Shown piece after piece: positions 1-9,120 of a stretch of DNA of 64,000 bases. The stretch comes from Paenibacillus lacisoli (GTDB lineage Bacteria; Bacillota; Bacilli; Paenibacillales; Paenibacillaceae), in NCBI RefSeq assembly GCF_030580655.1, contig NZ_JAUQTB010000011.1, positions 62,001 to 126,000 on the forward strand, read 5' to 3'. Both the position numbers and the translations under genes were made by a program. The first letter of the stretch is position 1. Each line of letters starts with the position of its first letter. The notes beneath the pieces are model-generated. The model worked only from the letters and a program-made list of their open reading frames with translations, was not told where the DNA came from and ran no database searches.

Positions 1-211
1 TCTCATTCACACCAATGACGGCCTCGGATTCCGGTGCCACATACAGGGCATCCACCGGGCAGTAGAGCTCACACATAAAGCAGGTCTGGCAGTCACTCTG
101 TCTTGCGATAACAGGGATGCCGTCCTCCACCCGATCAAACACGTTGGTCGGGCAGACGGACACGCATTGATTGCATTCGATGCATTTATCAGCGCTGATA
201 ATCTCAATCAA
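1..211 (-). CDS. 4Fe-4S ferredoxin, AprB-like (C-terminus cut by window edge)
   Basis: This small iron-sulfur protein probably passes electrons to or from the flavoprotein encoded just upstream. The visible 70 codons hold two cysteine clusters, CIECNQCVSVCP and CQTCFMCELYCP, the classic two-cluster bacterial ferredoxin pattern. The start is a TTG at 209-211 with GGAGGT nine bases upstream. That TTG overlaps the TGA stop (208-210) of the flavoprotein gene, so the two are probably translationally coupled. The reading frame stays open to base 1, so the C-terminus lies outside the window. Arrangement and motifs resemble the AprB partner of AprA-type reductases, but a generic ferredoxin cannot be excluded. 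Confidence 0.85.
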   Translation of the reverse strand, partial: MIEIISADKCIECNQCVSVCPTNVFDRVEDGIPVIARQSDCQTCFMCELYCPVDALYVAPESEAVIGVNE

Positions 212-1809
212 TGAACAACGACCTCCTTGTGAACCTGTTCCGGACGAACCCACAGCTGATCCAAACCGCCGGTAATGAGACGGTAGTGCTGGTTTTCATC
301 TATTCCTTTATAATCGCTACGCTTGTGCATTCCTCTGCTCTCGGTCCGGGCAAGTGCGGAGGTATACATCCAGCGGGCCGTTGCCGTCATCGCAGCCGCT
401 TCACGCGCCTTTACCCCGGCTGCAGTCTGCTCGACAGCCTGCCCCCGCTGGGACTGCCACAATTGATCCAGCCTGTTCAATGACTGGCTCATAACTTCAC
501 CGCTCCGGAACAGATTGCGGTCATACGGCTTCACTTCTTCCTGTACGGCTTGTACCCATTCCTCAGTACGGCTCGCATTGACACTGCCCTTGCCTTCCGC
601 CACGATCGGGTTCGTTGATCGGCCTGTCAATTGACGAGAAGCTGCATGCACTCCCAACGCCTTGGCATAGTCTGCGGCCCCTTCTCCGGCAAAAGAGCCG
701 GAAGACATTGCCCATGCCGCATTGTGGCTGCCTCCGCCAGTAAATCCGCCGCAGATCAGCTCACGGGTAGCGGCATCCCCGGCCGCATAAAGACCCGGAA
801 CTTTGGTCTCGCAGTTCTCGCTTGTGATCCGTATGCCGCCGGTGCCCCTTACAGTCCCCTCCAGCCGGAGAGTTACCGGGAATGGATCGGTGAATGGGTC
901 AATGCCCCGGCGGTCAAACGGCAGGAAGAAGTTCGTCTGGCCGACACGGAGCAGCGGCTTCAAATGCTCGGGGGCCTGGTCCAGAATGGCATATACCTGC
1001 CTGCCCTCCATCAGATTACGTGCTATGACTGAGCGGCCGCGCTTGGATCCGGCGCCTTCCACAACCGTGCCGTCCTCATAATAGAAGCTGGCGTAACTGT
1101 AATAGGCGGTTTTGGTTACCGAAGAGAACGTCGGGCATATGGCATAGGCATTCGAGAACTCCATTCCCGACAGATTGGCCCCTGCCTCTGCTGCCATCAG
1201 ATAGCCATCGCCAGTCAGAACGTTGCAGCCCAGTGCTTTGCTGAGGAACGCGCATCCCCCTGTAGCAATGACGACTGCCCCTGCTTCCACTACCCACGGG
1301 GTTCCTGTCTGGGTATGAACACCTGCAGCGCCGCCCACACCATGCTCATCGGCTAGCAGCTCCAATGCCGGACTATGATCGAGTATTTTGACACCAGCCT
1401 TCTTGACAACTCTGCGCATCAAGCGCATATACTCCGGACCTTGCAGACTTCGGCGGTGCTGGTTGCCGTATTCATCCAGCGGGAAGGGGTATCCCCAGGC
1501 TCCAAGCTGATTCATATTGACATAAGTCCGGTCGAGGACCCGGTTCATCCAGCGGTGTTCTGCCAGACGGCCGCCCATATCGTACCTGCTTGCCTTCGCT
1601 TCCTCCCGAAGCTGCTGATCCGGCTGCACATACCATACACCTGTGCCAGAAGGAGCTGTTGCTCCGCTTGAGCCGCAGTAGCCTTTATCAGCCAGCACCA
1701 CTCTGGCCCCTTTGGCGGCTGCTGTTACGGCTGCCCATGTGCCTGCAGGTCCTCCTCCGATCACCAGTACGTCTGTAGTCAAATGCAAGGCACGATCCTG
1801 ATTCGCCAT
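208..1809 (-). CDS. FAD-dependent oxidoreductase, fumarate reductase/AprA-like
   Basis: This is a 533-residue flavoprotein of the succinate dehydrogenase/fumarate reductase/adenylylsulfate reductase alpha family. The N-terminus carries the dinucleotide-binding motif VIGGGPAG (about residues 16-23) and a GSSGATAPSG flavin-contact segment. VVIATGGCA and GLYAAGDAA follow, the latter the second FAD-binding motif of the family. It is the fourth gene of a minus-strand operon encoding a sulfonate/taurine-type ABC importer and is coupled to a ferredoxin gene. That context suggests redox processing of an imported organosulfur compound, but the substrate is not known. It is soluble, with no signal peptide. 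AprA itself acts on adenylylsulfate. Nothing here shows that this protein does. Confidence 0.8.
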   Translation of the reverse strand: MANQDRALHLTTDVLVIGGGPAGTWAAVTAAAKGARVVLADKGYCGSSGATAPSGTGVWYVQPDQQLREEAKASRYDMGGRLAEHRWMNRVLDRTYVNMNQLGAWGYPFPLDEYGNQHRRSLQGPEYMRLMRRVVKKAGVKILDHSPALELLADEHGVGGAAGVHTQTGTPWVVEAGAVVIATGGCAFLSKALGCNVLTGDGYLMAAEAGANLSGMEFSNAYAICPTFSSVTKTAYYSYASFYYEDGTVVEGAGSKRGRSVIARNLMEGRQVYAILDQAPEHLKPLLRVGQTNFFLPFDRRGIDPFTDPFPVTLRLEGTVRGTGGIRITSENCETKVPGLYAAGDAATRELICGGFTGGGSHNAAWAMSSGSFAGEGAADYAKALGVHAASRQLTGRSTNPIVAEGKGSVNASRTEEWVQAVQEEVKPYDRNLFRSGEVMSQSLNRLDQLWQSQRGQAVEQTAAGVKAREAAAMTATARWMYTSALARTESRGMHKRSDYKGIDENQHYRLITGGLDQLWVRPEQVHKEVVVH

Positions 1810-1850
1810 TTCACAAGCCCCCTGATCTCATAATTTAAAGCATGTATACT

Positions 1851-2777
1851 TCATCCCTGGTAGCTGTCGCGCCAATGCAGCCATCTGCGCTCGAACAGTC
1901 TTACAAGGGAGTCAATAACCTTACCAACGACTGCAAATATCAGAATACCGACGAAAATAACCGGCGTATCCGAATTTTGCTTCGCTTCATTAATCAAAAA
2001 TCCTACACCTGCTGTTGATCCTACCAGCTCCGCAACAACCAGACTGATCCAGGATACAGCGAGCGAAAGTCTGAGCCCCAGCAGTATGCTCGGCAGTGCT
2101 CCAGGAATCAGCAGCCGACTGAACCTTTGATAAGCGTTGAACTCCAGCACCCTGCCCACCTCAAACCACTTGCTGTCCACCTGACGAATGCCCATAAATG
2201 TATTGATATAGAGAGGAAAAAACGAACCCGTCAGAATGATTGCAATTTTCGATACCTCTCCAAAGCCAAACCATAGAATAATAAGCGGCGCAATGGCTAA
2301 ATGGGGAACGAGACGTAATACTTGAATGCTGGGATCCAGCAAATACTCTGCCCGGCGAAACAACCCGGTGATACAGCCGAGCAGCAAGCCGAGGAACCCT
2401 CCTATGACAAATCCGGTTAATGCCCGCTCCAGACTGACACCAACATGATAGGCCAGCTGTCCAGATATCATCAGGTTTATGAAAGACTCCAAGATAATCC
2501 GAGGCGTTGGCAAAAATTCATCGGATACCCATCCCGCACTCCCGGCAAGCTGCCATAGAAGAATGACACCCACCGGAATGATGGAACCATAGCCCAAATC
2601 CCTCCACCAATCATGGATCTTCCTGTTCCTTGGAGCTAGCTCGGCTTCGTAATCGTACACTATAGGATCGGCTGTATCTGTTTCAGGGTCCCGGCTTTTC
2701 TGCGTAAAGGAGACAGTGGTGTCGCGTTCACTTGTTAACGTCGTCTTGGGGACCGGAATTTCTCTCTGCAAGCTCAT
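1851..2777 (-). CDS. ABC transporter permease, SsuC/TauC family (second copy)
   Basis: This is a 308-residue inner-membrane permease of the nitrate/taurine/sulfonate ABC importer family. After a hydrophilic N-terminal extension of about 60 residues come about six membrane segments. The coupling-loop region is readable (EVGRVLEFNAYQRFSRLLIPGALPSILLGLRLS, quoted here only as positions about 205-240). It is clearly a paralogue of the permease encoded immediately upstream; both share the pattern ALTGF..GG.LGLLLG. The ATG start has AGGAGG nine bases upstream, and that site overlaps the end of the upstream permease gene. One ATPase gene precedes both permeases, so a heterodimeric membrane channel is likely. 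Confidence 0.88.
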   Translation of the reverse strand: MSLQREIPVPKTTLTSERDTTVSFTQKSRDPETDTADPIVYDYEAELAPRNRKIHDWWRDLGYGSIIPVGVILLWQLAGSAGWVSDEFLPTPRIILESFINLMISGQLAYHVGVSLERALTGFVIGGFLGLLLGCITGLFRRAEYLLDPSIQVLRLVPHLAIAPLIILWFGFGEVSKIAIILTGSFFPLYINTFMGIRQVDSKWFEVGRVLEFNAYQRFSRLLIPGALPSILLGLRLSLAVSWISLVVAELVGSTAGVGFLINEAKQNSDTPVIFVGILIFAVVGKVIDSLVRLFERRWLHWRDSYQG

Positions 2778-2788
2778 TTCTCATCCTC

Positions 2789-3601
2789 CTATCCTCTGTA
2801 CTGATCTTTCCATACCAGGAGCCGGCGTTCGATAAGACGAATGATATAATCTGTGGTAAGACCTGCAGCGGCGAAAATCAGAATACCTACAAAAACGACT
2901 GGCGTATCCGCAAACTGTCTGGCATCAGACATCATATAGCCGATCCCGGAAGTGGAAGCGATCAGCTCCGCAACGACCAGTCCCAGCCAGGATAATCCGA
3001 TGGACAGCCGGGTACCGAGCAGAATGTTCGGCAGTGCCGCAGGGATAACCAGCTTGCGGATCTGCTTGCTGCGGCTGTAGCCCAGTACACGTGTTACTTC
3101 GAAGAACTTGTTATCGACATTGCGGATGCCAAGGTACGTATTGATATAGAGCGGGAAAAAGGCACCTTTTGCGATTAACAGAATCTTCGATTCTTCACCG
3201 ATCCCAAACCAGAGAATGAACAGCGGTACAACCGCCAGGCTCGGTACCATACGAATCATTTGCAGGGTGGGGTCAAGCAGCTTTTCCATCCGTGAAAATA
3301 ATCCAACGAGGATACCGAGCAGCAAACCGAGGCCGCCGCCTAAAGCGAATCCGGTCAGTGCGCGAATGGCACTGATCCTGAAGTTTGACCATAAGTCACC
3401 GGTCTGCGCCAACGTCACCAAAGCATCCGCAATCGTTAAAGGTGCTGGAAACAACAGCTCTGAGATATAACCCTGCTGCCCCAAAATCTGCCACAACACG
3501 AGTACACTGACTGGAACAATCAAGCCTAACCCCAGCAGACTCCATTTGCCTGGTCCTGCTCTTCGTGTCTGTACGGCTTCTCCTGAAGGTAAACTGCTCA
3601 T
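2789..3601 (-). CDS. ABC transporter permease, SsuC/TauC family (first copy)
   Basis: This is a permease of about 270 residues for a nitrate/sulfonate/taurine-type importer. It has about six hydrophobic segments and the family loop that contacts the ATPase (EVTRVLGYSRSKQIRKL, about residues 178-194). I chose the ATG at 3599-3601 because GGGTGG lies five bases upstream; a GTG three codons earlier (3610) is possible. It sits between the ATPase gene and a second, homologous permease gene, separated by 35 and 11 bases. The tandem pair probably arose by duplication. No substrate-binding protein gene is visible in the operon part inside this window; it may lie beyond the left edge. Confidence 0.88.
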   Translation of the reverse strand: MSSLPSGEAVQTRRAGPGKWSLLGLGLIVPVSVLVLWQILGQQGYISELLFPAPLTIADALVTLAQTGDLWSNFRISAIRALTGFALGGGLGLLLGILVGLFSRMEKLLDPTLQMIRMVPSLAVVPLFILWFGIGEESKILLIAKGAFFPLYINTYLGIRNVDNKFFEVTRVLGYSRSKQIRKLVIPAALPNILLGTRLSIGLSWLGLVVAELIASTSGIGYMMSDARQFADTPVVFVGILIFAAAGLTTDYIIRLIERRLLVWKDQYRG

Positions 3602-3636
3602 ATCTGCCACCCGCTTTCCTTTTCTATAAAACTTGA

Positions 3637-4413
3637 CTAAATGCCGGCCCCATCCGTTAATTCCAGTTCATCCATGCTGTCCAGCAGCTTCAGCACCCGC
3701 AGCCGGAGCTCCTGAAATGAGGTTGTCGTCTTCTTGCGCGGATAAGGAAGATCCACCGGCACGATATGCTTGATCTCACCCGGACGCGGCTTCAGGATCA
3801 CAACGCGGTTGGCCAGGAAGACAGCTTCATCAATATCATGGGTAACAAAAATCATGGTCGTCTTATTCGTCCGCCAAATGTCCAGCAGGACATCCTGCAT
3901 ATGAGCCCGCGTAAAGGCATCCAGTGCACCGAAGGGTTCATCCAGCAGAAGAACACGAGGGTTGCGCAGCAGGGCCCGGGCAATCGCTACCCGCTGCGCC
4001 ATTCCCCCGGACAGCTCCTTAGGATAAGCCTTGGCGAACCCCTCAAGCTTCACCAGTTCAATAAGCTCATTCACTCTTCGTCTTACTTCGGGATCCCGCA
4101 GTGACAGATCGGCAGCTATGTTCTTCTCCACGGTCAGCCAAGGAAACAGCCGGTGCTCCTGGAAGATGAATCCTTTATCAATCCCCGGTCCTTCAATCTC
4201 CTGATCGCCAAGCCGGACATGGCCAGAATATTGCACGTCCAGTCCGGCTATAATCCGCAGCAGTGTACTTTTTCCGCAGCCGCTCGGTCCGATGACTGTA
4301 ATAAACTCGCCTTCCTTAATCCGCAACTCAACTTGATGAAGAGCCTTGACACGGCCTTTTGCCGTATCAAATTGCTTGCTCAGTCCTGTAATATTCAATA
4401 ACAGTTGTGCCAT
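3637..4413 (-). CDS. ABC transporter ATP-binding protein, SsuB/TauB family
   Basis: This 258-residue ATPase energises the adjacent permeases. Visible motifs are Walker [10 protein letters not shown], the signature LSGGMAQR, Walker [12 protein letters not shown] and the switch histidine in FVTHDIDEA. The family is typical of sulfonate, taurine or nitrate importers. The open frame extends 44 codons further upstream. The ATG at 4411-4413 is preferred because a GGGGG-type ribosome binding site lies just before it and the protein then begins in the normal place. It is the first gene of the operon that ends in the flavoprotein and ferredoxin genes. A CymR-like palindrome lies about 50 bases upstream. 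Confidence 0.9.
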   Translation of the reverse strand: MAQLLLNITGLSKQFDTAKGRVKALHQVELRIKEGEFITVIGPSGCGKSTLLRIIAGLDVQYSGHVRLGDQEIEGPGIDKGFIFQEHRLFPWLTVEKNIAADLSLRDPEVRRRVNELIELVKLEGFAKAYPKELSGGMAQRVAIARALLRNPRVLLLDEPFGALDAFTRAHMQDVLLDIWRTNKTTMIFVTHDIDEAVFLANRVVILKPRPGEIKHIVPVDLPYPRKKTTTSFQELRLRVLKLLDSMDELELTDGAGI

Positions 4414-4461
4414 TTTCTGATTGCCCCCTTGGTGCAGGATGATTACACATTGAATTTTGTT

Positions 4462-4484
4462 ATTTCCCATCTGTATACTAGGAC
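4462..4484. promoter_or_regulatory. Candidate CymR-like operator upstream of the sulfonate ABC operon
   Basis: The sequence ATTTCCCATCTGTATACTAG followed by GAC matches the motif seen at 24905, 25947, 26086 and 38163, aligned on the TTCCCAT core. It is the weakest copy on the right half (TACTAGG rather than TAGTNGG). It lies about 50 bases before the ATPase start, where promoter elements are expected. The binding protein is inferred, not shown. Confidence 0.4.
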
Positions 4485-4605
4485 TTATTGTTAAGGACTT
4501 TAGCACTCCTGACTCGCCCGAACAATAGGGTATAGGAAAGTTCAATAAGTCTATTGAGATTCTTTATTAAACTAATTCCTTACTGAAGGGTTGTACGGAC
4601 GACAG

Positions 4606-4633
4606 CAAAAAGACTGCCGCATCTTTGCGACAG
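4606..4633 (-). terminator. Terminator after nirBD
   Basis: Read on the minus strand, a seven-pair stem CTGTCGC/GCGGCAG with loop AAAGAT (one G-U pair) is followed by TCTTTTT. It stands 24 bases after the nirD stop and is oriented to end the nirBD transcript. Confidence 0.7.
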
Positions 4634-4656
4634 CCTTGGTCAGCTCTATTCTGTTC

Positions 4657-4977
4657 TTATACCTGAATCCACACCGCGTCTTCCTCAACTTTGACTGGGT
4701 AGGTTTTAACTTTACCCTCGTCCGGTGCCTGAACTTCTCCGGTAGACATATCAATTTTCCAGTCATAGAGCGGATCATAGATATAATGCCCGGATACAAT
4801 GGCCTCTGCGAGCGGCCCGCCCTTCGGATGAGGACTGCGGTTCGCCATCGCGTAAAAATGATGATCCGAGGTGCGGAAGATCGCGATGTCTTCCCCTTCA
4901 ACCTTTACCGCACGGCCAAGCAGCGTGAAGAACTGGTCCAGTCCGCCGATCCGCTGATAAACACCCGTCTGATTCAT
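4657..4977 (-). CDS. nirD: Nitrite reductase [NAD(P)H] small subunit
   Basis: This 106-residue protein is the small subunit of assimilatory NAD(P)H nitrite reductase, a cytoplasmic enzyme reducing nitrite to ammonium. It has the Rieske-like fold pattern typical of NirD: PHPKGGPLAEAIVSG at about residues 48-62 and YDPLYDWKIDMSTG at about 66-79. The cysteine and histidine ligands of true Rieske clusters are missing (SPH and DPLYDW instead of CPH and CPLH), as is usual in NirD. The ATG is preceded by GGGAGAG. It lies 30 bases after nirB, in the same operon, and ends before a terminator. Confidence 0.93.
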   Translation of the reverse strand: MNQTGVYQRIGGLDQFFTLLGRAVKVEGEDIAIFRTSDHHFYAMANRSPHPKGGPLAEAIVSGHYIYDPLYDWKIDMSTGEVQAPDEGKVKTYPVKVEEDAVWIQV

Positions 4978-5007
4978 TACTCTCCCAACCTTTCTTATGA
5001 CAGCTTT

Positions 5008-7416
5008 TTATGTGAACAGCTTGCTGCGGGTTTCTTCATCGTTCAGGACCTTGCTCCATGGCTCCTCAACCTGCTCCAATGCGAACTCGATCCGTTGTAC
5101 CAATGCAAGACGCTCTGTCAGATTATCTACGACGGTCCGGCGGATATCCTCCAGTCCCAGACGCTCGACCCACTCCGACGTCCGTTCCAGATATTTACCA
5201 GTCTCCCGGTAGTACTGCATGATGGCTGCGCAGATCTCTACCAGCTCCGTATCTGTCTTCACTTTGCACAGGGAGTCCGCAATCCGCGGCTTGATCCCGC
5301 CGTTTCCTCCAACGAAAATTTCCCATCCCCCGTCGTTCCCTACGATTCCGATATCCTTCGTGCACGATTCAGCGCAATTCCGCGGACAGCCATTAACAGC
5401 CATTTTGAATTTGGCAGGGAAATCGAGACGTTCAAATTTGCGCTCCAGCAGAGCTCCCATACCCATGGAATCCTGGGTGCCAAAGCGGCAGAACTGTGCA
5501 CCTACACAGGTTTTGACGGTACGAAGCGATTTGGCATAGGCATAGCCGGACGGCATATTCAGCTCCTCCCAAACCTGCGGAAGATCTGCCTTCTTGACAC
5601 CAATCAGATCCAGGCGCTGTCCGCCGGTTACCTTGACCACCTTAACGTCATACTTCAGAGAGACATCCGCAATCCGCTTCAGCTCTTCCGGCGTTGTGAC
5701 GCCGCCGTACATTCTTGGAACGACGGTATAGGTGCCGTCTTTCTGAATGTTGGCACTCATCCGCTCGTTGACGAAACGGGATTCCTTCTCATCCTGGTGT
5801 GTTTCCGGATAGATCATACCCAGATAATAGTTGATGGCTGGACGGCACTTCGAGCAGCCCTCAGGCTGGGACCAGCCCAATACGTTCATCACTTCCCGTG
5901 TGGTTTGCAGGCCTTTTGCCTTGATCTCCGCTACCACTTCATCCCGGCTCAGAGAGGTGCAGCCGCAAATTCCGGCTTTGGCCGTCTGTTCAAAGCCATC
6001 TCCCAGGACGTACTGCAGAATCTGCTCAACCATCGGTTTACAGCCCCCGCAAGAGCGGGTAGCACCTGTGCAGGCTTTGATTTGTTCTACGGTCGTCATT
6101 CCTTGATCTGTAATGGCGCTGACAATCGCCTGCTTGGTCACCCCATTACACCCGCAGACGATCTCATCGTCCGCCATAGAGGCCACCGATGCAGCTGCAT
6201 TTTTATGGCCGGCACATCCGGTTCCCATGAGCGAGGCGTACAGATCTTCCGTCATTTCAGCCTGTTCGCGCACCAGCTTTTGAAGCGAAGCCGACTCCGT
6301 AACATCACCGAACAGTACAGCACCGACGAGCCGATTATCCTTCAACAGCAATTTCTTGTATGTTTTCTTCCAGTCATCCTTGCTGACAATCACCGAATGT
6401 TCGGCCTGCTCGATAAATTCACCGGCTGAGAATACATCAACTCCGGAAATTTTCAGCTTGGTGGATACCACAGAGCCTTCATACGGATTGACGGCGGTGC
6501 CGCTGAGATGCTTAGCCAGTACCGCCCCCTGCTCAAACAGCGGAGCCACCAGGCCATAGCATACACCACGATGCTCCGTACACTCTCCTACCGCATAAAT
6601 GTCCGGCGCTGATGTGCGCAGATAATCATCAACCAGGATACCCCGGTTCGTATCAATGCCGCTTGCCTGAGCGACGTCTTTATTAGGTACAATACCGACA
6701 GCCATAACGACAAAGTCTGCTTCCAGCCGGCTTCCGTCTTTAAACACGAGGCCTGTCACCCGGGTATCTCCTATGAGTTCAACAGTCTGCTGTCCCATAG
6801 CAAAAGAGATTCCCTGGCTTTCCAGCTCATTCTTCAGCATAAGCGCAGCCTGATGATCGAGCTGGCGCTCCATCAGGTCCTCCATCAGATGGACAACGGT
6901 AACTTCCATACCGAGGTTAACCAGACCTTTAGCCGCCTCAAGTCCCAATAGACCGCCGCCGATCACTGCTGCTTTGCGATACATACGGGAAGCTTCAATC
7001 ATCTGGTTACAGTCAGCGATGTCTCTGAATCCGACGACGCCTTCAAGCCCATGACCCGGTACAGGAAGGATGAATGGTTTCGAGCCGGTTGCGATGATGA
7101 TTTTGTCATAAGGTACCGTAAGGCCATTCTCCGCGATCACCATCTTATTCGCTGTATCAATCCGGGTTACTGCAGTGCCGGTATGAAGAGTAATCTCGTT
7201 CTCTTTGTACCAGTCCCAGCTGTTCAGAACGATATCCTCTACAGTTTTGCTGCCTTCAAGCACATAAGACAACATGATCCGGTTATAGTTAGGGTGCGGC
7301 TCGCTGCCAAACACCGTTATATTAAAAGATCTGCCAAGTTTCAAAATTTGTTCCAACGTACCAATTCCAGCCATACCGTTACCGATGACGACCAGATTCT
7401 CCAGTTGTTTTGCCAT
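5008..7416 (-). CDS. nirB: Nitrite reductase [NAD(P)H] large subunit
   Basis: This is the 802-residue catalytic subunit that carries FAD, [2Fe-2S], [4Fe-4S] and siroheme to reduce nitrite to ammonium. In order it shows an N-terminal pyridine-nucleotide disulfide oxidoreductase module (VIGNGMAGIG near residue 11). Two BFD-like [2Fe-2S] segments follow (CGCNGVT...CGGC near 420-455 and CGCTSLS...CSKC near 485-530). Then come the siroheme/[4Fe-4S] ligands CVGAQFC and CPRNCAESC. Length and order match B. subtilis NasD and E. coli NirB. The ATG follows a GGGGGG ribosome binding site. An Fnr-type box and a good -10 element stand upstream. A sulfite reductase is unlikely given the NirB-type N-terminal half. 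Confidence 0.96.
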   Translation of the reverse strand: MAKQLENLVVIGNGMAGIGTLEQILKLGRSFNITVFGSEPHPNYNRIMLSYVLEGSKTVEDIVLNSWDWYKENEITLHTGTAVTRIDTANKMVIAENGLTVPYDKIIIATGSKPFILPVPGHGLEGVVGFRDIADCNQMIEASRMYRKAAVIGGGLLGLEAAKGLVNLGMEVTVVHLMEDLMERQLDHQAALMLKNELESQGISFAMGQQTVELIGDTRVTGLVFKDGSRLEADFVVMAVGIVPNKDVAQASGIDTNRGILVDDYLRTSAPDIYAVGECTEHRGVCYGLVAPLFEQGAVLAKHLSGTAVNPYEGSVVSTKLKISGVDVFSAGEFIEQAEHSVIVSKDDWKKTYKKLLLKDNRLVGAVLFGDVTESASLQKLVREQAEMTEDLYASLMGTGCAGHKNAAASVASMADDEIVCGCNGVTKQAIVSAITDQGMTTVEQIKACTGATRSCGGCKPMVEQILQYVLGDGFEQTAKAGICGCTSLSRDEVVAEIKAKGLQTTREVMNVLGWSQPEGCSKCRPAINYYLGMIYPETHQDEKESRFVNERMSANIQKDGTYTVVPRMYGGVTTPEELKRIADVSLKYDVKVVKVTGGQRLDLIGVKKADLPQVWEELNMPSGYAYAKSLRTVKTCVGAQFCRFGTQDSMGMGALLERKFERLDFPAKFKMAVNGCPRNCAESCTKDIGIVGNDGGWEIFVGGNGGIKPRIADSLCKVKTDTELVEICAAIMQYYRETGKYLERTSEWVERLGLEDIRRTVVDNLTERLALVQRIEFALEQVEEPWSKVLNDEETRSKLFT

Positions 7417-7472
7417 GGATACGTCCCCCCGATTACAGGCTTTGTTAACATCACCTGTTAGCTAATGAGGTA

Positions 7473-7516
7473 AGTATATACGTTCAGCAGGACTAGGGGT
7501 TGTGACATTCCTCACA
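7473..7516 (-). promoter_or_regulatory. nirB promoter with Fnr-type box
   Basis: Bases 7501-7516 read TGTGACATTCCTCACA, a perfect TGTGA-N6-TCACA palindrome, the consensus for Bacillus Fnr and other CRP/Fnr proteins. On the minus strand a TATACT -10 element lies at 7478-7473, with its upstream end 30 bases from the centre of the box. This puts the box centre at about -41.5 to -42.5, the class II activator position, in place of a -35 element. The predicted transcript starts near 7466, giving a leader of about 50 bases. Confidence 0.75.
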
Positions 7517-7576
7517 AAGACTTTATTTATTTAAGATTTGAAATGAAAGCTTATTTGTTTAATAAAACAAAACGAC

Positions 7577-7614
7577 AAAAAAGCCCGCATCCATCCCAAG
7601 TTGCCGGCTTTTTT
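7577..7614 (-). terminator. Terminator after selO
   Basis: AAAAAAGCCCGCA and the opposing TTGCCGGCTTTTTT form an imperfect stem around a loop of about ten bases, with A and T runs on both sides. It begins seven bases after the selO stop and could also act on plus-strand transcripts. Confidence 0.7.
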
Positions 7615-7620
7615 GCAGCA

Positions 7621-9120
7621 TCAGGTTCCGCAATAGGTCCTGTATGGACCGCATACCGAAGGCACAGAACGATAATCAAGCTGTTCCGGCAAATGGGCAT
7701 ACGGCTGCGACAGTACGTTCAGCAGTTTCTTCAGCACCGAATAATCGCCTTTGTCTACGGCCGATTGAAGCGCTTCTTCCACACGGTGATTGCGGGGAAT
7801 GACGGCGGGATTGTGCTGTTTCATCCATTCCCTGGACTGCTCGCGGTCTGCGGTCTCCCGCTCCAGTCTCATCTCCCAACGTTCTCTCCATTGCTGGAAT
7901 TCCACAGACTGGACCAAGGCAGCATCAGGATCCAGCGTATCAAAAGTCAAATCCAGAAATGTATTGGTATAATCGGCCTCGTGACGCTGCATAAGGGTCA
8001 GCAGATCATAAATCAGGGGCAGATCCTCTTCTTCTTCCTCCCGCATACCCAGCTTCGCTCTCATACCTGCATGCCAATACTGATGGAATTTCTCGGCAAA
8101 ACCAGCGATTACATCCTCGGCGAGTGATACCGCTTCGTCCTCGTTCTCGTGAATTAACGGGAGCAGGGATTCAGCCAATCTGGACAAATTCCATGCAGCG
8201 ATCTGGGGCTGGCTGCCATAAGCATAACGTCCTTCTGCATCGATCGAGCTGAAAACCGTACCAGGATGATAGATGTCCATAAATGCACAAGGCCCATAAT
8301 CGATGGTCTCTCCGCTGATCGTCGTATTATCCGTGTTCATTACCCCGTGAATAAATCCGACGAGCTGCCATTGTGCCAGCAGCTTGGCCTGACGATCGCA
8401 GACTTCCTGAAGGAATTTCAGATAGCGCTCCGTGTTTCCCAGAAGCTGCGGATCATGGCGCTCAATAGCATAATCGGCAAGCGCCTGCAGATCCTCCTGG
8501 CCGCCAAAATGGGCTGCATACTGGAATGTTCCCACCCGAAGATGACTGGCCGCCGTGCGGGTCAGTATGGCGCCGGGCAGAGAGGTCTCACGCATAATGG
8601 ATTCTCCGGTGGAGACGACAGCCAGACTGCGGGTGGTAGGGATCCCAAGCGCGTGCATAGCCTCACTTATAATGTATTCTCTAAGCATAGGGCCAAGAGC
8701 GGCACGGCCGTCTCCCCCGCGGGAATAAGGCGTTCTGCCGGAACCTTTTAACTGAATGTCAATCCGGTCACCCGCTGGCGTAATCTGTTCACCGATCAAT
8801 ACGGCACGGCCGTCACCGAGCCGGTTAAAATACGCAAACTGATGTCCCGCATACGCCTGGGCGAGCGGCCGGCTCCCTTCCGGGAAGGTGTTCCCTGCTA
8901 AGATTGAGACACTCTTTGGCTGTCTAAGAGCCTCTGGATTTAACCCCATCTTTTCCGCCACAATCTCATTAAGAAGAACCAGTCTCGGCTCACGGACCGG
9001 ATTCGGCTTCATATCAGTATAGAACAACTCGGGGAGTTCCCCGTAGGTCGCTTCCAGATTCCATCCTGCTTGCTCGGGATGGTCTGCTTCATTATGATGT
9101 GTTGAGCTGTTATTGTTCAT
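7621..9120 (-). CDS. selO: SelO/YdiU family protein adenylyltransferase
   Basis: This is a 499-residue member of the SelO (YdiU, UPF0061) pseudokinase family, whose studied members transfer AMP to protein hydroxyl side chains and are linked to redox stress. Recognisable conserved stretches are [17 protein letters not shown] (about 89-105), the lysine-containing [19 protein letters not shown] region (about 121-139), and HGVMNTDN (about 255-262) with the acidic metal ligands. The C-terminus keeps a cysteine near the end (TYCGT), where eukaryotic SelO has selenocysteine. The length is normal. It stands alone, with AAGGAG before the ATG and its own terminator. No functional link to the flanking nirB is implied. 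Confidence 0.92.
   Translation of the reverse strand: MNNNSSTHHNEADHPEQAGWNLEATYGELPELFYTDMKPNPVREPRLVLLNEIVAEKMGLNPEALRQPKSVSILAGNTFPEGSRPLAQAYAGHQFAYFNRLGDGRAVLIGEQITPAGDRIDIQLKGSGRTPYSRGGDGRAALGPMLREYIISEAMHALGIPTTRSLAVVSTGESIMRETSLPGAILTRTAASHLRVGTFQYAAHFGGQEDLQALADYAIERHDPQLLGNTERYLKFLQEVCDRQAKLLAQWQLVGFIHGVMNTDNTTISGETIDYGPCAFMDIYHPGTVFSSIDAEGRYAYGSQPQIAAWNLSRLAESLLPLIHENEDEAVSLAEDVIAGFAEKFHQYWHAGMRAKLGMREEEEEDLPLIYDLLTLMQRHEADYTNTFLDLTFDTLDPDAALVQSVEFQQWRERWEMRLERETADREQSREWMKQHNPAVIPRNHRVEEALQSAVDKGDYSVLKKLLNVLSQPYAHLPEQLDYRSVPSVCGPYRTYCGT

Noticed and set aside
4591..6429. A 612-codon open frame on the plus strand across nirB and nirD
   Set aside because: It is antisense to the clearly coding nirBD genes, has no ribosome binding site at a sensible start, and its protein shows no family pattern. 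It is a shadow of biased codon use in nirB.
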